Shown here piece by piece: positions 34,272 through 43,279 of a stretch of 64,000 nucleotides of DNA. Each line of letters starts with the position of its first letter. Within the stretch, counting starts at the first letter, position 1. The position numbers were made by a program, and so were the translations under genes. The stretch is from Xanthomonas floridensis (GTDB lineage Bacteria; Pseudomonadota; Gammaproteobacteria; Xanthomonadales; Xanthomonadaceae). The notes under the pieces were generated by a model. It was not told the origin of the DNA and made no database searches. It was given only the letters and a program-made list of their open reading frames with translations. The DNA lies in the NCBI RefSeq assembly GCF_001642575.1, contig NZ_LXNG01000055.1:180925-244924 (forward strand), written 5' to 3'.

Positions 34272-34397
34272 TTAGCGCTGACGCGCCTTGAAACGCGGGT
34301 TCGACTTGCAGATCACGAAGACCTTGCCGCGGCGGCGGACCACCTTGCAGTCGCGGTGACGGGTCTTCGCAGACTTCAGGGAGGACAGGACTTTCAT
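34272..34397 (-). CDS. rpmJ: 50S ribosomal protein L36, YkgO-type (zinc-free)
   Basis: This 41-residue ribosomal protein reads [20 protein letters not shown] at its start and ends [12 protein letters not shown], closely matching E. coli YkgO, the L36 paralogue lacking the full four-ligand zinc site. Only Cys17 and Cys30 remain. It is Lys/Arg-rich as expected for an rRNA-binding protein. It is a single-gene unit with a strong terminator downstream. Confidence 0.95.
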
Positions 34398-34571
34398 GGC
34401 ACACCTCGGTGTAAACGGTTGGGTTCGATGGGAAGAGTGCCCACGGTTCGAGGGTGCACTCGCAATTAAGCCGGCAATTCTAACCGGCTTTTTGTCGTGC
34501 TTTCAAGTGGTTGCAGCGCAATGGCGGCGAGCGGCGTTACACTACCGCCTGATGCCCTTCCGGAAACCTGA

Positions 34572-35255
34572 ATGACCGACTTGTCACCCGTTCTCACCAT
34601 CGATGGCCCGTCCGGTGCCGGCAAGGGCACGGTCAGCCGGATCGTGGCCGCCCGCCTGGGCTGGCATTACCTCGATTCGGGCGCCCTGTACCGCGCGGTG
34701 GGTGTGGCGGCGAGCTGGGCCGATCTGGACGTGTCCGACCCGGCTGCGCTGGTGCGCTGTACCTTCGATACGCGCGTGGAGTTCGATGACGCTGGCGAGG
34801 CGGGGCTGCGGGTGCTGGTCAACGGGGTGGACGCCACCAGCGAATTGCGCCTGGAAACCACCGGCGCACTGGCTTCGGCCATTGCCGCCATTCCGGAGGT
34901 CCGGAGTGCCCTGAAGGAGCGCCAGCGCGCATTCAGGCGGGCGCCCGGGCTGGTCGCCGATGGTCGCGACATGGGCACGGTGATCTTCCCCGATGCCGCC
35001 TTCAAGGTGTTCCTGACCGCCAGTGCCGAAGAACGTGCGGGCCGTCGCCATAAACAGTTGATGGAAAAGGGTGTTTCGGTTATCTTTGACGACCTGCTGC
35101 GCGAGATCATGGCCCGAGATGCCAGGGATGCGCAGCGGGTGGTGGCGCCATTGCGGCCGGCCGAAGACGCCGTGCTGATCGATACCAGCGGGATCGGGAT
35201 CGAAGATGTCGTCCAGCGTGTGGTCGGGGTGTTGTCCTCCCGCACGCCGTCGTAA
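34572..35255 (+). CDS. cmk: Cytidylate kinase
   Basis: Cmk phosphorylates CMP and dCMP. The 227-residue P-loop kinase has GPSGAGKGT (residues 12-20), the substrate loop [11 protein letters not shown], the [33 protein letters not shown] region, and the lid ending at about 190. The ATG at 34572 is the natural start. It precedes rpsA, as in many proteobacteria, with a 182-nt spacer. Confidence 0.96.
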   Translation: MTDLSPVLTIDGPSGAGKGTVSRIVAARLGWHYLDSGALYRAVGVAASWADLDVSDPAALVRCTFDTRVEFDDAGEAGLRVLVNGVDATSELRLETTGALASAIAAIPEVRSALKERQRAFRRAPGLVADGRDMGTVIFPDAAFKVFLTASAEERAGRRHKQLMEKGVSVIFDDLLREIMARDARDAQRVVAPLRPAEDAVLIDTSGIGIEDVVQRVVGVLSSRTPS

Positions 35256-35437
35256 GCGTTCCGCAAGCGGGCCTGTCCCGCCGACCGTAAGGCGTGTCAA
35301 AGCTCCGTTGCGCATCCCGCGTGGCGGTTCTATTACTTCCAATCCGACCCGTTGTTGGGGTCGACCAACAGGCTGGGCAGTCCGTCTCTGTCGCAATCCG
35401 ACGACCGGCGCCCGTGTGTTCAACTGAGTAAATCCAA

Positions 35438-37123
35438 ATGACAGAATCTTTTGCTGAACTGTTCGAAGCCAGTCAAGCCAATCTGGCGAAGCTGAAGCCG
35501 GGCTCGATCGTCACCGGTACCGTCGTGGAAGTGCGCGGTGACGTGGTGGTGATCAACGCTGGCCTGAAGTCCGAAGGCATCGTGCCGATCGAGCAGTTCC
35601 GTAACGACGCTGGCGAGATCGATGTGGGCGTGGGCGACCAGGTCAAGGTTGCGCTGGACTCCATCGAAAACGGCTTCGGCGAGACCGTGTTGTCGCGCGA
35701 GAAAGCCAAGCGCGCGATGGTGTGGGACGAGCTGGAAGAAGCGTTGGAAAAGAACGAAACCATCACCGGCCGCATCAGCGGCAAGGTCAAGGGTGGTTTC
35801 ACCGTGGACATCAAGGATGTCCGCGCGTTCCTGCCTGGTTCGCTGGTGGATGTGCGCCCGGTGCGCGACCCGGCCTACCTGGAAGGCAAGGAGCTTGAGT
35901 TCAAGCTGATCAAGCTGGATCGCAAGCGCAACAACGTGGTGGTGTCGCGTCGTGCCGTGGTCGAGAGCGAGCACTCGGAAGAGCGCGAGCAGCTGATGGA
36001 CAAGCTGCAGGAAGGCGCGATCCTGAAGGGTGTCGTCAAGAACCTGACCGATTACGGCGCATTCGTGGACCTGGGCGGTATCGACGGCCTGCTGCACATC
36101 ACCGACATGGCCTGGAAGCGCGTGCGCCATCCGTCCGAAGTCGTCAACGTCGGCGACGAGCTGGACGTGCGCGTGCTGAAGTTCGATCGCGAGCGTAACC
36201 GCGTCAGCCTCGGCCTGAAGCAGCTGGGCGAAGATCCGTGGGACAACATCGCCCGTCGTTACCCGGCCAACAGCCGCGTGTTCGGCAAGGTCTCCAACGT
36301 CACCGATTACGGCGCATTCGTCGAGATCGAGCCGGGCGTCGAAGGTCTGGTGCACGTTTCCGAGATGGATTGGACCAACAAGAACGTCAACCCGTCCAAG
36401 GTTGTGCAGGTTGGCGACGAAGTCGAAGTGATGGTGCTGGATGTCGACGAGGAGCGTCGCCGCATCTCGCTGGGCATGAAGCAGGTTGCCGCCAATCCGT
36501 GGGAAACCTTCGCTGCGACCCACAAGAAGAACGACAAGGTGTCCGGTCAGATCAAGTCGATCACCGACTTCGGCATCTTCATCGGTCTGGACGGCGGCAT
36601 CGATGGTCTGGTGCACCTGTCCGACATCAGCTGGAACACCACCGGCGAAGATGTCGTGCGCAACTACAAGAAGGGCGACACGCTGGAAGCCGTCGTGCTG
36701 GCAGTGGACCCGGAGCGTGAGCGCATCAGCCTGGGCGTCAAGCAGCTGGAGCAGGACCCGTTCGGTCAGTACATGGCGTCCAACCCGAAGGGTTCGAAGG
36801 TCGAAGGCGTGGTGCGTGAAGTGGATGCCAAGGGCGCCACGATCGACCTGGCCGACGGCATCGAAGGCTATGTCGCTGCACGCGATATCGCCAACGAGCG
36901 CGTCGACGATGCGACCCAGCACCTGAAGGTTGGCGACAAGATCGAGGCCAAGTTCGTGGGCATGGACCGCAAGGGCCGCACCCTGCAGCTGTCGATCAAG
37001 GCCAAGGACGATGCCGAAATGCGCGAAACGCTGGAGGAATACCAGTCCTCCGCTGCGTCGGGCGGCATGACTCAGCTGGGCGCGCTGCTGCGTGCGCAGT
37101 TGAACAACAACAAGTCCGAGTAA
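35438..37123 (+). CDS. rpsA: 30S ribosomal protein S1
   Basis: S1 recruits structured mRNAs to the 30S subunit. The 561-residue protein contains six S1/OB repeats, visible from recurring phrases such as [41 protein letters not shown] and [21 protein letters not shown]. It begins [23 protein letters not shown], as in the family, and has the normal length (557 in E. coli). The upstream leader 35256-35437 contains TTGTTGGGGTCGACCAACA, a small hairpin that could matter for S1 autoregulation (inference). Confidence 0.98.
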   Translation: MTESFAELFEASQANLAKLKPGSIVTGTVVEVRGDVVVINAGLKSEGIVPIEQFRNDAGEIDVGVGDQVKVALDSIENGFGETVLSREKAKRAMVWDELEEALEKNETITGRISGKVKGGFTVDIKDVRAFLPGSLVDVRPVRDPAYLEGKELEFKLIKLDRKRNNVVVSRRAVVESEHSEEREQLMDKLQEGAILKGVVKNLTDYGAFVDLGGIDGLLHITDMAWKRVRHPSEVVNVGDELDVRVLKFDRERNRVSLGLKQLGEDPWDNIARRYPANSRVFGKVSNVTDYGAFVEIEPGVEGLVHVSEMDWTNKNVNPSKVVQVGDEVEVMVLDVDEERRRISLGMKQVAANPWETFAATHKKNDKVSGQIKSITDFGIFIGLDGGIDGLVHLSDISWNTTGEDVVRNYKKGDTLEAVVLAVDPERERISLGVKQLEQDPFGQYMASNPKGSKVEGVVREVDAKGATIDLADGIEGYVAARDIANERVDDATQHLKVGDKIEAKFVGMDRKGRTLQLSIKAKDDAEMRETLEEYQSSAASGGMTQLGALLRAQLNNNKSE

Positions 37124-37151
37124 GCGCGTAGCGCTCTACCGAGCGTGATGG

Positions 37152-37177
37152 ATCGGCCCGGGCTTGCCCGGGCCGAT
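37152..37177 (+). terminator. Perfect 12-bp hairpin between rpsA and ihfB
   Basis: ATCGGCCCGGGC (37152-37163) and GCCCGGGCCGAT (37166-37177) are exact inverted repeats with a 2-nt apex, 28 nt after the rpsA stop and 34 nt before the ihfB start. Only a short TTCC follows, so it may attenuate rather than fully end transcription between the two genes. Confidence 0.65.
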
Positions 37178-37211
37178 TCCGATGTGTCAGTCGAAAAAAG
37201 CAAGTCTTCCC

Positions 37212-37523
37212 ATGACCAAGTCCGAATTGATTGAAATCCTGGCGCGACGCCAAGCGCATCTGAAGTCGGACGATGTGGATCTGGCAGTCAAGTCGCTGCT
37301 GGAGATGATGGGGCAGGCGCTGTCCGATGGTGATCGGATCGAAATCCGCGGGTTCGGCAGCTTCTCGCTGCATTACCGCCCGCCACGTCTGGGGCGCAAT
37401 CCCAAGACCGGCGAATCGGTCGCGTTGCCGGGCAAGCATGTTCCGCACTTCAAGCCAGGCAAGGAATTGCGCGAGCGCGTCAGCTCCGTGGTGCCGGTCG
37501 ATCTGGCCGATGCGGCAGACTGA
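37212..37523 (+). CDS. ihfB: Integration host factor subunit beta
   Basis: IHF-beta forms the DNA-bending heterodimer with IHF-alpha. The 103-residue protein has the HU/IHF fold: [53 protein letters not shown] (the DNA-intercalating arm with the conserved proline), and [13 protein letters not shown]. The ATG at 37212 matches the family start; an upstream in-frame start at 37164 lies in the hairpin. It follows rpsA as in most gammaproteobacteria. Confidence 0.97.
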   Translation: MTKSELIEILARRQAHLKSDDVDLAVKSLLEMMGQALSDGDRIEIRGFGSFSLHYRPPRLGRNPKTGESVALPGKHVPHFKPGKELRERVSSVVPVDLADAAD

Positions 37524-37590
37524 CGGCAGCTCTACCGCTGTGTTTATGTCGGCTCGGTTAAGCTAGGCCCCTTCCCGACGGAGTCTCGCG

Positions 37591-37896
37591 ATGAAGGTGT
37601 TTCGCTTGCTGGTGATGCTGGCATTCCTGTTGGTCGGCCTGATCATCGGTGCGGTCAATTCCCAGGACGTCACTCTCGATTTCCTGTTTTCCAGTGTGCA
37701 TACGACCTCCGGGGTCGCGATCATCGTCGCGCTGCTGGTCGGTGTGTTGATTGGTGCCGGCATGGTGCTGGTCAGCGTGGTCATTCCCCTCTATTCCAAG
37801 CTGCGCCAGGCCAACAAGGCTGTCGTGGTCAGTCGTGCCGACGCCAGGCCTGTTGCGCCTGCCGCCGTCGAGCCGCGCCCCCTCGATGGACTCTAA
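37591..37896 (+). CDS. lapA: LapA-family (DUF1049) membrane protein
   Basis: This 101-residue protein has two membrane segments (about 4-25 and 42-68) with the LapA signature NSQDVTLDFLFSSVHTTSGVAII between them and a short cytoplasmic tail. LapA works with LapB in control of lipopolysaccharide synthesis. It lies between ihfB and lapB with 6 nt to lapB, the conserved arrangement. Confidence 0.92.
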   Translation: MKVFRLLVMLAFLLVGLIIGAVNSQDVTLDFLFSSVHTTSGVAIIVALLVGVLIGAGMVLVSVVIPLYSKLRQANKAVVVSRADARPVAPAAVEPRPLDGL

Positions 37897-37902
37897 GTAC
37901 GT

Positions 37903-39081
37903 ATGGACTTCCTGACCGAGTGGTTCTGGTTTTTCCTGTTCCTGCCGCTGGCAGCGCTGAGTGGCTGGATCGTCGGTCGGCGCGGTGGCCAGCGCCACGG
38001 CGATACCCAGGTCAGTCGTCTGTCGAGCACCTATTTCCGCGGCCTGAACTATCTACTCAACGAGCAGCCAGACAAGGCGATCGAGCTGTTTCTGCACATC
38101 GCCGAGCTGGACAAGGAAACCTTCGAGACGCAGGTTGCGTTGGGTCATCTGTTCCGTCGCCGCGGCGAGGTCGATCGTGCCATCCGGCTGCATCAGGGAC
38201 TGGTGCAGCGCGGTGACCTGACCGACCAGCAACGCGTACAGGCCTTGCTCGCCTTGGGCGAGGACTACATGAAGTCCGGTCTGCTGGACCGGGCTGAAAC
38301 GGTGTTCACCGAACTGGCGCAGCTCGATCAACGCGCGCCGCAGGCGCTGCGCCATCTGATCGGTATCTACCAGGCCGAACGCGACTGGGAAAAGGCGATC
38401 GACAACGCCACCCGTTACGAGGAAGTTACCGGCGAGCCGATGGGCAAGCTGATTTCCCAGTTTGAATGCGAACTCGCAGACCGTTACCGCGGGTTGGGCA
38501 AGGCCGATGAGGCCCTGCAGGCGATCGCACGCGCCTATCAGGCCGACGGCACCTCCGTGCGGGCCGGCATTCTGGAGGGGCGAATCGAAGCCGAGCGCGG
38601 TCATGATGAGGCGGCGGTGCGGGCATTCGAGCGCGCGGCGCGGCACGACCCGGAATATCTGCCGGAGATCATTCCCGCGTTGATGGCGGCGTATCGCCGG
38701 GTCGGCGACATTGCCGGCGCGCGCAATTTCCTGTCCGAGATGACCGAGCACTATCGCGGCATCGCGCCGGTGCTGGCGCTGACCCAGTTGATGGAAGCGC
38801 AGGACGGAGTGGCGCCTGCCTTGGCCTATCTCGGTCGCCAGCTCAAGGATCGTCCATCGGTGCGCGGCGAGTCGGCGCTGATCGACCTAACCCTGGCCGA
38901 AGGCAGCGATCCGGTCGGAACCCTGCAGGATCTCAAGCACATCACCGACCAGCTGCTGGTGCGCAACCCCAGCTATCGCTGTACGCGCTGCGGTTTCGGT
39001 GCCAAGACGCATCATTGGCAATGTCCGAGCTGCAAGGAATGGGGCACCGTCAAGCCGCTGTTGAACTACGCGGTGGTCTAG
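37903..39081 (+). CDS. lapB: Lipopolysaccharide assembly protein LapB (YciM)
   Basis: LapB adjusts LPS synthesis by directing LpxC to FtsH proteolysis. The 392-residue protein has an N-terminal membrane helix (MDFLTEWFWFFLFLPLAALSGWIVG), a series of TPR helices (YLLNEQPDKAIELFLHIAELDKETFETQVALGHLFRRRGEVDRAI and onward), and a C-terminal rubredoxin-type zinc site (YRCTRCGFGAKTHHWQCPSCKEWGT). It matches the YciM length of 389. Confidence 0.96.
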   Translation: MDFLTEWFWFFLFLPLAALSGWIVGRRGGQRHGDTQVSRLSSTYFRGLNYLLNEQPDKAIELFLHIAELDKETFETQVALGHLFRRRGEVDRAIRLHQGLVQRGDLTDQQRVQALLALGEDYMKSGLLDRAETVFTELAQLDQRAPQALRHLIGIYQAERDWEKAIDNATRYEEVTGEPMGKLISQFECELADRYRGLGKADEALQAIARAYQADGTSVRAGILEGRIEAERGHDEAAVRAFERAARHDPEYLPEIIPALMAAYRRVGDIAGARNFLSEMTEHYRGIAPVLALTQLMEAQDGVAPALAYLGRQLKDRPSVRGESALIDLTLAEGSDPVGTLQDLKHITDQLLVRNPSYRCTRCGFGAKTHHWQCPSCKEWGTVKPLLNYAVV

Positions 39082-39332
39082 GACGTGTCGCAGCTTTCGG
39101 GACAGTTGCATCTTGTTGACATCGACTTGAGCCACCGCCGCGGTCTGCAGCGGTGCCAGTCAGTTGCAATTCCAATGGGTCCGAGCGCGGCACTGCTTAT
39201 GCATTCCGGCATCGAGTGGCGCGCTCCAGGCAGTGCCGGCATCGCCACGCAAGCCGGCATGCTATTGCCTTCTGTGCTCCTATCCGCTGCGACTATTCTT
39301 CTAGATGGCGGCAGTGGTTCGGAGCGCGGGGC

Positions 39333-40313
39333 ATGGTGATGCCCTCTATCTGGCTGTGGTGCGCATTGCATCTGACGATTGCAGCGCTGGGAACATGGCT
39401 GCTGCGACGTTATGCGCTGCACCGCCGTCTACTCGACCACCCGGGTGAGCGACGAAGTCATTCGGTTGCCACTCCACGTGGCGGTGGCATGGCCATCGTT
39501 GCGTCAATCCTTTCGGGATGCGTGGTAGCCGGCATGCTCTGGCCGGCGTCGCGCCTGCCGGTGGGCTGGTTTGCGGCCGGTCTGATCCTGGTCGCTGGGG
39601 TTGGTTGGTGGGACGATCATCGGCCGTTGTCGGCCAGGTTGCGCTTTGCAATCCACCTGGCTGCATCGGCATCGCTTGGATGGCTGGTCGTCCTGTACAC
39701 CGGCAATGTCCTGGACGGCATTCTCAGCGCAGCCGCCTGCGTGGTGCTGATCAATGTCTGGAACTTCATGGACGGCATCAACGGGTTGGCGGCCAGCCAG
39801 GCTGCGTTGGCGGCATTGGCGTTCGCTGCAGTGGTTCCCGCTGCGTGGTCGCTTGCCGGGCTGGCAGTGTCCGCGGCATGCCTGGGGTTTCTTCCCTTCA
39901 ACTTTCCACGCGCTCGCATCTTCCTTGGCGATGGGGGCAGCGGGGCATTGGGCTATGTGCTGGCCGCCTTGCTCGCACTAAGCGTGGCGGAAGGGCTGGC
40001 TAGCTGGTGGATAGGCTGGATACCACTGACTGCGTTTCTTGTAGACGCCGGCTTCACGCTGCTGTCTCGCATGCTCGCCGGGCAACGCTGGTGGGAGCCG
40101 CACTCCCTGCACGTGTACCAACGTCTGGCGCGCCGGGTCGGGAGCCACGTTCCGGTAACTGCTGTTTACTTCGCTTTCAGTGTCGCTGCCGTCTGCTTGT
40201 ATGTGTTAATTCGTCATGATGGGGCTTGGCTGCAGGTTGCCGGGGCAATTGTCTGGGGCCTGGGCGTTGCTGCCAGCTGGTACTTTCTGCGCGCCGGACT
40301 GCGCAATTTCTGA
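39333..40313 (+). CDS. Polyprenyl-phosphate sugar-1-phosphate transferase (WecA/WbpL-like)
   Basis: This 326-residue multi-pass protein of the MraY/WecA family would start a lipid-linked glycan by moving an N-acetylhexosamine-1-phosphate onto undecaprenyl phosphate. Key motifs are GGGMAIVAS near the N-terminus, VGWWDDHRPL (catalytic Asp-Asp), NVWNFMDGINGLA, and FLGDGGSGALGYVLA, with a cytoplasmic His-rich loop (EPHSLHVYQRLARRVG). ATG 39333 (MVMPSIW) is chosen; 39339 is equally possible. Codon use looks a little less GC-biased than its neighbours, a common trait of O-antigen genes. It precedes a capD/wbpM-like gene. Confidence 0.88.
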   Translation: MVMPSIWLWCALHLTIAALGTWLLRRYALHRRLLDHPGERRSHSVATPRGGGMAIVASILSGCVVAGMLWPASRLPVGWFAAGLILVAGVGWWDDHRPLSARLRFAIHLAASASLGWLVVLYTGNVLDGILSAAACVVLINVWNFMDGINGLAASQAALAALAFAAVVPAAWSLAGLAVSAACLGFLPFNFPRARIFLGDGGSGALGYVLAALLALSVAEGLASWWIGWIPLTAFLVDAGFTLLSRMLAGQRWWEPHSLHVYQRLARRVGSHVPVTAVYFAFSVAAVCLYVLIRHDGAWLQVAGAIVWGLGVAASWYFLRAGLRNF

Positions 40314-40326
40314 GTAATGGATTTTT

Positions 40327-42234
40327 ATGATTTCCTGGCGTGACCGTTTGACCAAGGCGCTGCCGCAGGCGGCCGTTGTGGTGCACGACCTGCTAATGGT
40401 CTGGGTGTGCTGGCAGCTGCTGCATGCCGGCCGCTACTCGATGTTGCGCGACGCGCCTGAGTTGCCGCTCTGGGATTGGCGCACCGCTGTGGTCCTCGTG
40501 GCACAGGGCCTGGTGTTCTGGAAGATGGGGCTGTACCGGGGACTGTGGCGGTTCGCTTCCGTGCCTGACCTGTGGAACATCTTCAAATCGAGTTTCCTCG
40601 GCCTGGTCGCGATCGTGCTGGCCCTGTCGTACGACCGGCTGGATGGGGTGCCGTTATCGGTGCTGGTGGTCTATCCATTTGCCCTGTCGGCACTGCTTGG
40701 CACGCCGCGGCTGTTGTACCGCGCCTGGAAGGACTACCAGATCGCGCACTCCGGGGATGCCGCCCAGCGGGTGTTGATCCTGGGTGCCGGTCGTGCTGCC
40801 GAGGGTCTGGTTCGCGATCTACGCCGCACCGGTGCGTTTGTGCCGGTCGGCTTCCTGGACGATGCCAATAACCTGCATGGCGCAAAGATCCAGGGCCTCA
40901 ACGTGCTGGGAAACCTTGATCAGGCCGCGTCGATCGCCAAGGAAACCGCCGCCAAGCTGCTGGTGATTGCCATACCGTCGTTGGATGCTTCCGGCATGCA
41001 GCGCGTGGTGGCGATCTGCGAAAGCACGGGCCTGCCGTTCCGGATGGTGCCCAAGCTGATCAATGTGCTGGAAGGGCGCTCGCTGCCCGGCGAACTGAAA
41101 GAGGTCGCCATCGAGGACCTGCTCAATCGCAAGCCCGTCACCCCCGACTGGCGGCTGATCCGCGACTGGCTGACCAACAAGACCGTGATGGTGACCGGTG
41201 CCGGTGGTTCGATCGGTTCGGAAGTCTGCCGCCAGTGCGCCCGACATGGTGCGCGCCGGATCGTGCTGCTGGAGATCGACGAGCTGGCATTGCTCACCAT
41301 CGACTCGGATCTGCGCCGGTTGTTTCCGGACATCGAGGTGGTGCGCATACTCGGCGATTGCGGCGATCCGGCCGTGGTGGCGCATGCGCTCAACACGGCG
41401 ACCCCGGACGCGGTCTTCCATGCCGCTGCCTACAAGCAGGTGCCGCTGCTGGAAGAGCAGCTACGTGAGGCGGTGCGCAACAATGTGCTGGCCACCGAGA
41501 ACGTGGCGCGTGCCTGCCAGCGGGCGCGTATCGAAACCTTCGTTTTCATTTCCACCGATAAGGCCGTCGAGCCCGTCAATGTGCTGGGCGCCAGCAAGCG
41601 CTACGCGGAGATGATCTGCCAGAGTCTTGACGCACGCGATGCACCGACGCGCTTCATCACGGTGCGCTTTGGCAACGTGCTGGACTCGGCCGGCAGCGTG
41701 GTGCCGCTGTTCCGCGAACAGATCCGCCAGGGTGGCCCGGTCACGGTGACGCACCCGGATGTGACGCGTTACTTCATGACCATTCCCGAGGCCTGCCAGC
41801 TGGTGATCCAGGCTGCGGCTTCCGCCTCGCATGGGGCGATCTACACGCTGGACATGGGCGAGCCGGTGCCGATCCGGCTGCTGGCCGAGCAGATGATTCG
41901 CCTGGCCGGCAAGCAGCCGGGCAAGGATGTGGCCATCCTCTATACCGGCCTGCGACCAGGCGAGAAGTTGCATGAGACCCTGTTCTATTCCGACGAGGAC
42001 TACCGGCCTACTGCGCATCCCAAGATCCTGGAAGCCGGCGTGCGCGAGTTCTCGCACGAGCAGGTGCTGCAGTTGGTGACCCGCCTGCGCGAAGCGGTTA
42101 ATCGTTATGACATCAAGGCGATGGAGACTGTGCTGGGCAGCCTGATGCCAGATTTCGCGGCTGCTCGACGGAAAGTCGACGCGCGATCTGATACGGTCGT
42201 TCCATTCCCCGCACGTGAGGTCAGAAGACTGTAA
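40327..42234 (+). CDS. CapD/WbpM-family UDP-N-acetylhexosamine 4,6-dehydratase-like protein
   Basis: This 635-residue membrane-anchored SDR enzyme has about four N-terminal membrane helices (1-130), a first Rossmann-like domain (VLILGAGRAAEGLVRDLRR), then the catalytic SDR domain with VMVTGAGGSIGSEVCRQC (about 287-304), VFHAAAYKQVPLLE, and STDKAVEPVNVLGASKRYAE (about 410-429). WbpM relatives make the 4-keto-6-deoxy UDP-sugar for O-antigen FucNAc or QuiNAc. At the usual Tyr/Met catalytic position (Y/M-xxx-K) this protein appears to have Leu. It sits between the wecA-like and galU genes and overlaps galU by 1 nt. Confidence 0.88.
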   Translation: MISWRDRLTKALPQAAVVVHDLLMVWVCWQLLHAGRYSMLRDAPELPLWDWRTAVVLVAQGLVFWKMGLYRGLWRFASVPDLWNIFKSSFLGLVAIVLALSYDRLDGVPLSVLVVYPFALSALLGTPRLLYRAWKDYQIAHSGDAAQRVLILGAGRAAEGLVRDLRRTGAFVPVGFLDDANNLHGAKIQGLNVLGNLDQAASIAKETAAKLLVIAIPSLDASGMQRVVAICESTGLPFRMVPKLINVLEGRSLPGELKEVAIEDLLNRKPVTPDWRLIRDWLTNKTVMVTGAGGSIGSEVCRQCARHGARRIVLLEIDELALLTIDSDLRRLFPDIEVVRILGDCGDPAVVAHALNTATPDAVFHAAAYKQVPLLEEQLREAVRNNVLATENVARACQRARIETFVFISTDKAVEPVNVLGASKRYAEMICQSLDARDAPTRFITVRFGNVLDSAGSVVPLFREQIRQGGPVTVTHPDVTRYFMTIPEACQLVIQAAASASHGAIYTLDMGEPVPIRLLAEQMIRLAGKQPGKDVAILYTGLRPGEKLHETLFYSDEDYRPTAHPKILEAGVREFSHEQVLQLVTRLREAVNRYDIKAMETVLGSLMPDFAAARRKVDARSDTVVPFPAREVRRL

Positions 42235-43127
42235 TGAGTCAGCGCATTCGCAAGGCCGTATTCCCCGTCGCAGGTCTTGGGACCCGCTTTCTTCCGGCCA
42301 CCAAGACGGTGCCGAAGGAAATGCTGCCAATCATCGACAAACCATTGATCCAATACGCTGTCGACGAGGCCATCCAGGCTGGCTGCGATACGCTGATCTT
42401 CGTCACCAACCGCTACAAGCACTCCATTGCCGACTACTTCGACAAGGCTTACGAGCTGGAGCAGAAGCTCGAGCGTGCCGGCAAGCTGGAGCAGCTGGAA
42501 CTGGTCCGTCATGCGTTGCCGGAAGGCGTGCGCGCCATTTTCGTGACGCAGGCCGAAGCGCTGGGCCTGGGGCACGCCGTGTTGTGTGCCAAGGCGGTGG
42601 TCGGTGATGAGCCGTTCGCCGTGCTGCTGCCCGACGACCTGATGTGGAACCGTGGCGATGCCGCGTTGACCCAGATGGCCGACGTGGCGGAAGCATCCGG
42701 TGGCAGCGTCATCGCCGTGGAAGATGTGCCGCACGACAAGACGGCCAGCTATGGCATCGTCTCCACCGATGCCTTCGACGGCCGCAAGGGTCGCATCAAC
42801 GCCATCGTCGAAAAGCCCAAGCCGGAAGTGGCGCCGAGCAATCTGGCGGTGGTTGGCCGGTACGTGCTCAGCCCGAAGATCTTCGAATTGCTGGAGTCCA
42901 CTGGCGCGGGTGCAGGTGGCGAAATCCAGCTGACCGACGCAATTGCCGAGCTGCTGAAGAAGGAGCAGGTCGATGCCTTCCGTTTCGAAGGCCGACGCTT
43001 CGATTGCGGCGCACATATCGGCCTGATCGAGGCGACCGTGCACTTCGCGCTTGAGCACGAAAAGCATGGCGGCCCGGCCAAGGAAATCATTCGCGAAGCA
43101 CTGGCCAAGGCCGACGCGCGCGGCTGA
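42234..43127 (+). CDS. galU: UTP-glucose-1-phosphate uridylyltransferase
   Basis: GalU makes UDP-glucose, needed for LPS, xanthan and other glycans. The 297-residue nucleotidyltransferase has VFPVAGLGTRFLPATKTVPKEMLPIIDKPLIQYAVDEA at the N-terminus, ADYFDKAYELEQKLERAGK, GLGHAVLCAKAVVGDEPFAVLLPDDLM, and GGEIQLTDAIAELL near the C-terminus. The start codon overlaps the stop of the capD-like gene. A terminator hairpin follows at 43151-43184. Confidence 0.97.
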   Translation: MSQRIRKAVFPVAGLGTRFLPATKTVPKEMLPIIDKPLIQYAVDEAIQAGCDTLIFVTNRYKHSIADYFDKAYELEQKLERAGKLEQLELVRHALPEGVRAIFVTQAEALGLGHAVLCAKAVVGDEPFAVLLPDDLMWNRGDAALTQMADVAEASGGSVIAVEDVPHDKTASYGIVSTDAFDGRKGRINAIVEKPKPEVAPSNLAVVGRYVLSPKIFELLESTGAGAGGEIQLTDAIAELLKKEQVDAFRFEGRRFDCGAHIGLIEATVHFALEHEKHGGPAKEIIREALAKADARG

Positions 43128-43150
43128 TCGCTCCGGCATCGTGGTATCGC

Positions 43151-43184
43151 GAACGACGCCTTCTGGCGTCGTTCGTCGTTTTGG
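43151..43184 (+). terminator. Rho-independent terminator after galU
   Basis: The stem GAACGACGCC / GGCGTCGTTC with a TTCT loop (43151-43174) is followed by GTCGTTTT. It lies 23 nt after the galU stop and should end the polysaccharide transcript. Confidence 0.82.
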
Positions 43185-43279
43185 GCATCGATCGGGCAGG
43201 GTGGCCCGATACACAGATCTGCCGCAATCAAGCAAGCAGATGCAGGGCGGCAGTGCAGTGGTGTCGTTAGAATCCGGGC

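Noticed and set aside
39085..39339. Short plus-strand frame between lapB and the wecA-like gene
   Set aside because: 84 codons with no family resemblance and no clear ribosome site; it ends inside the wecA-like gene.
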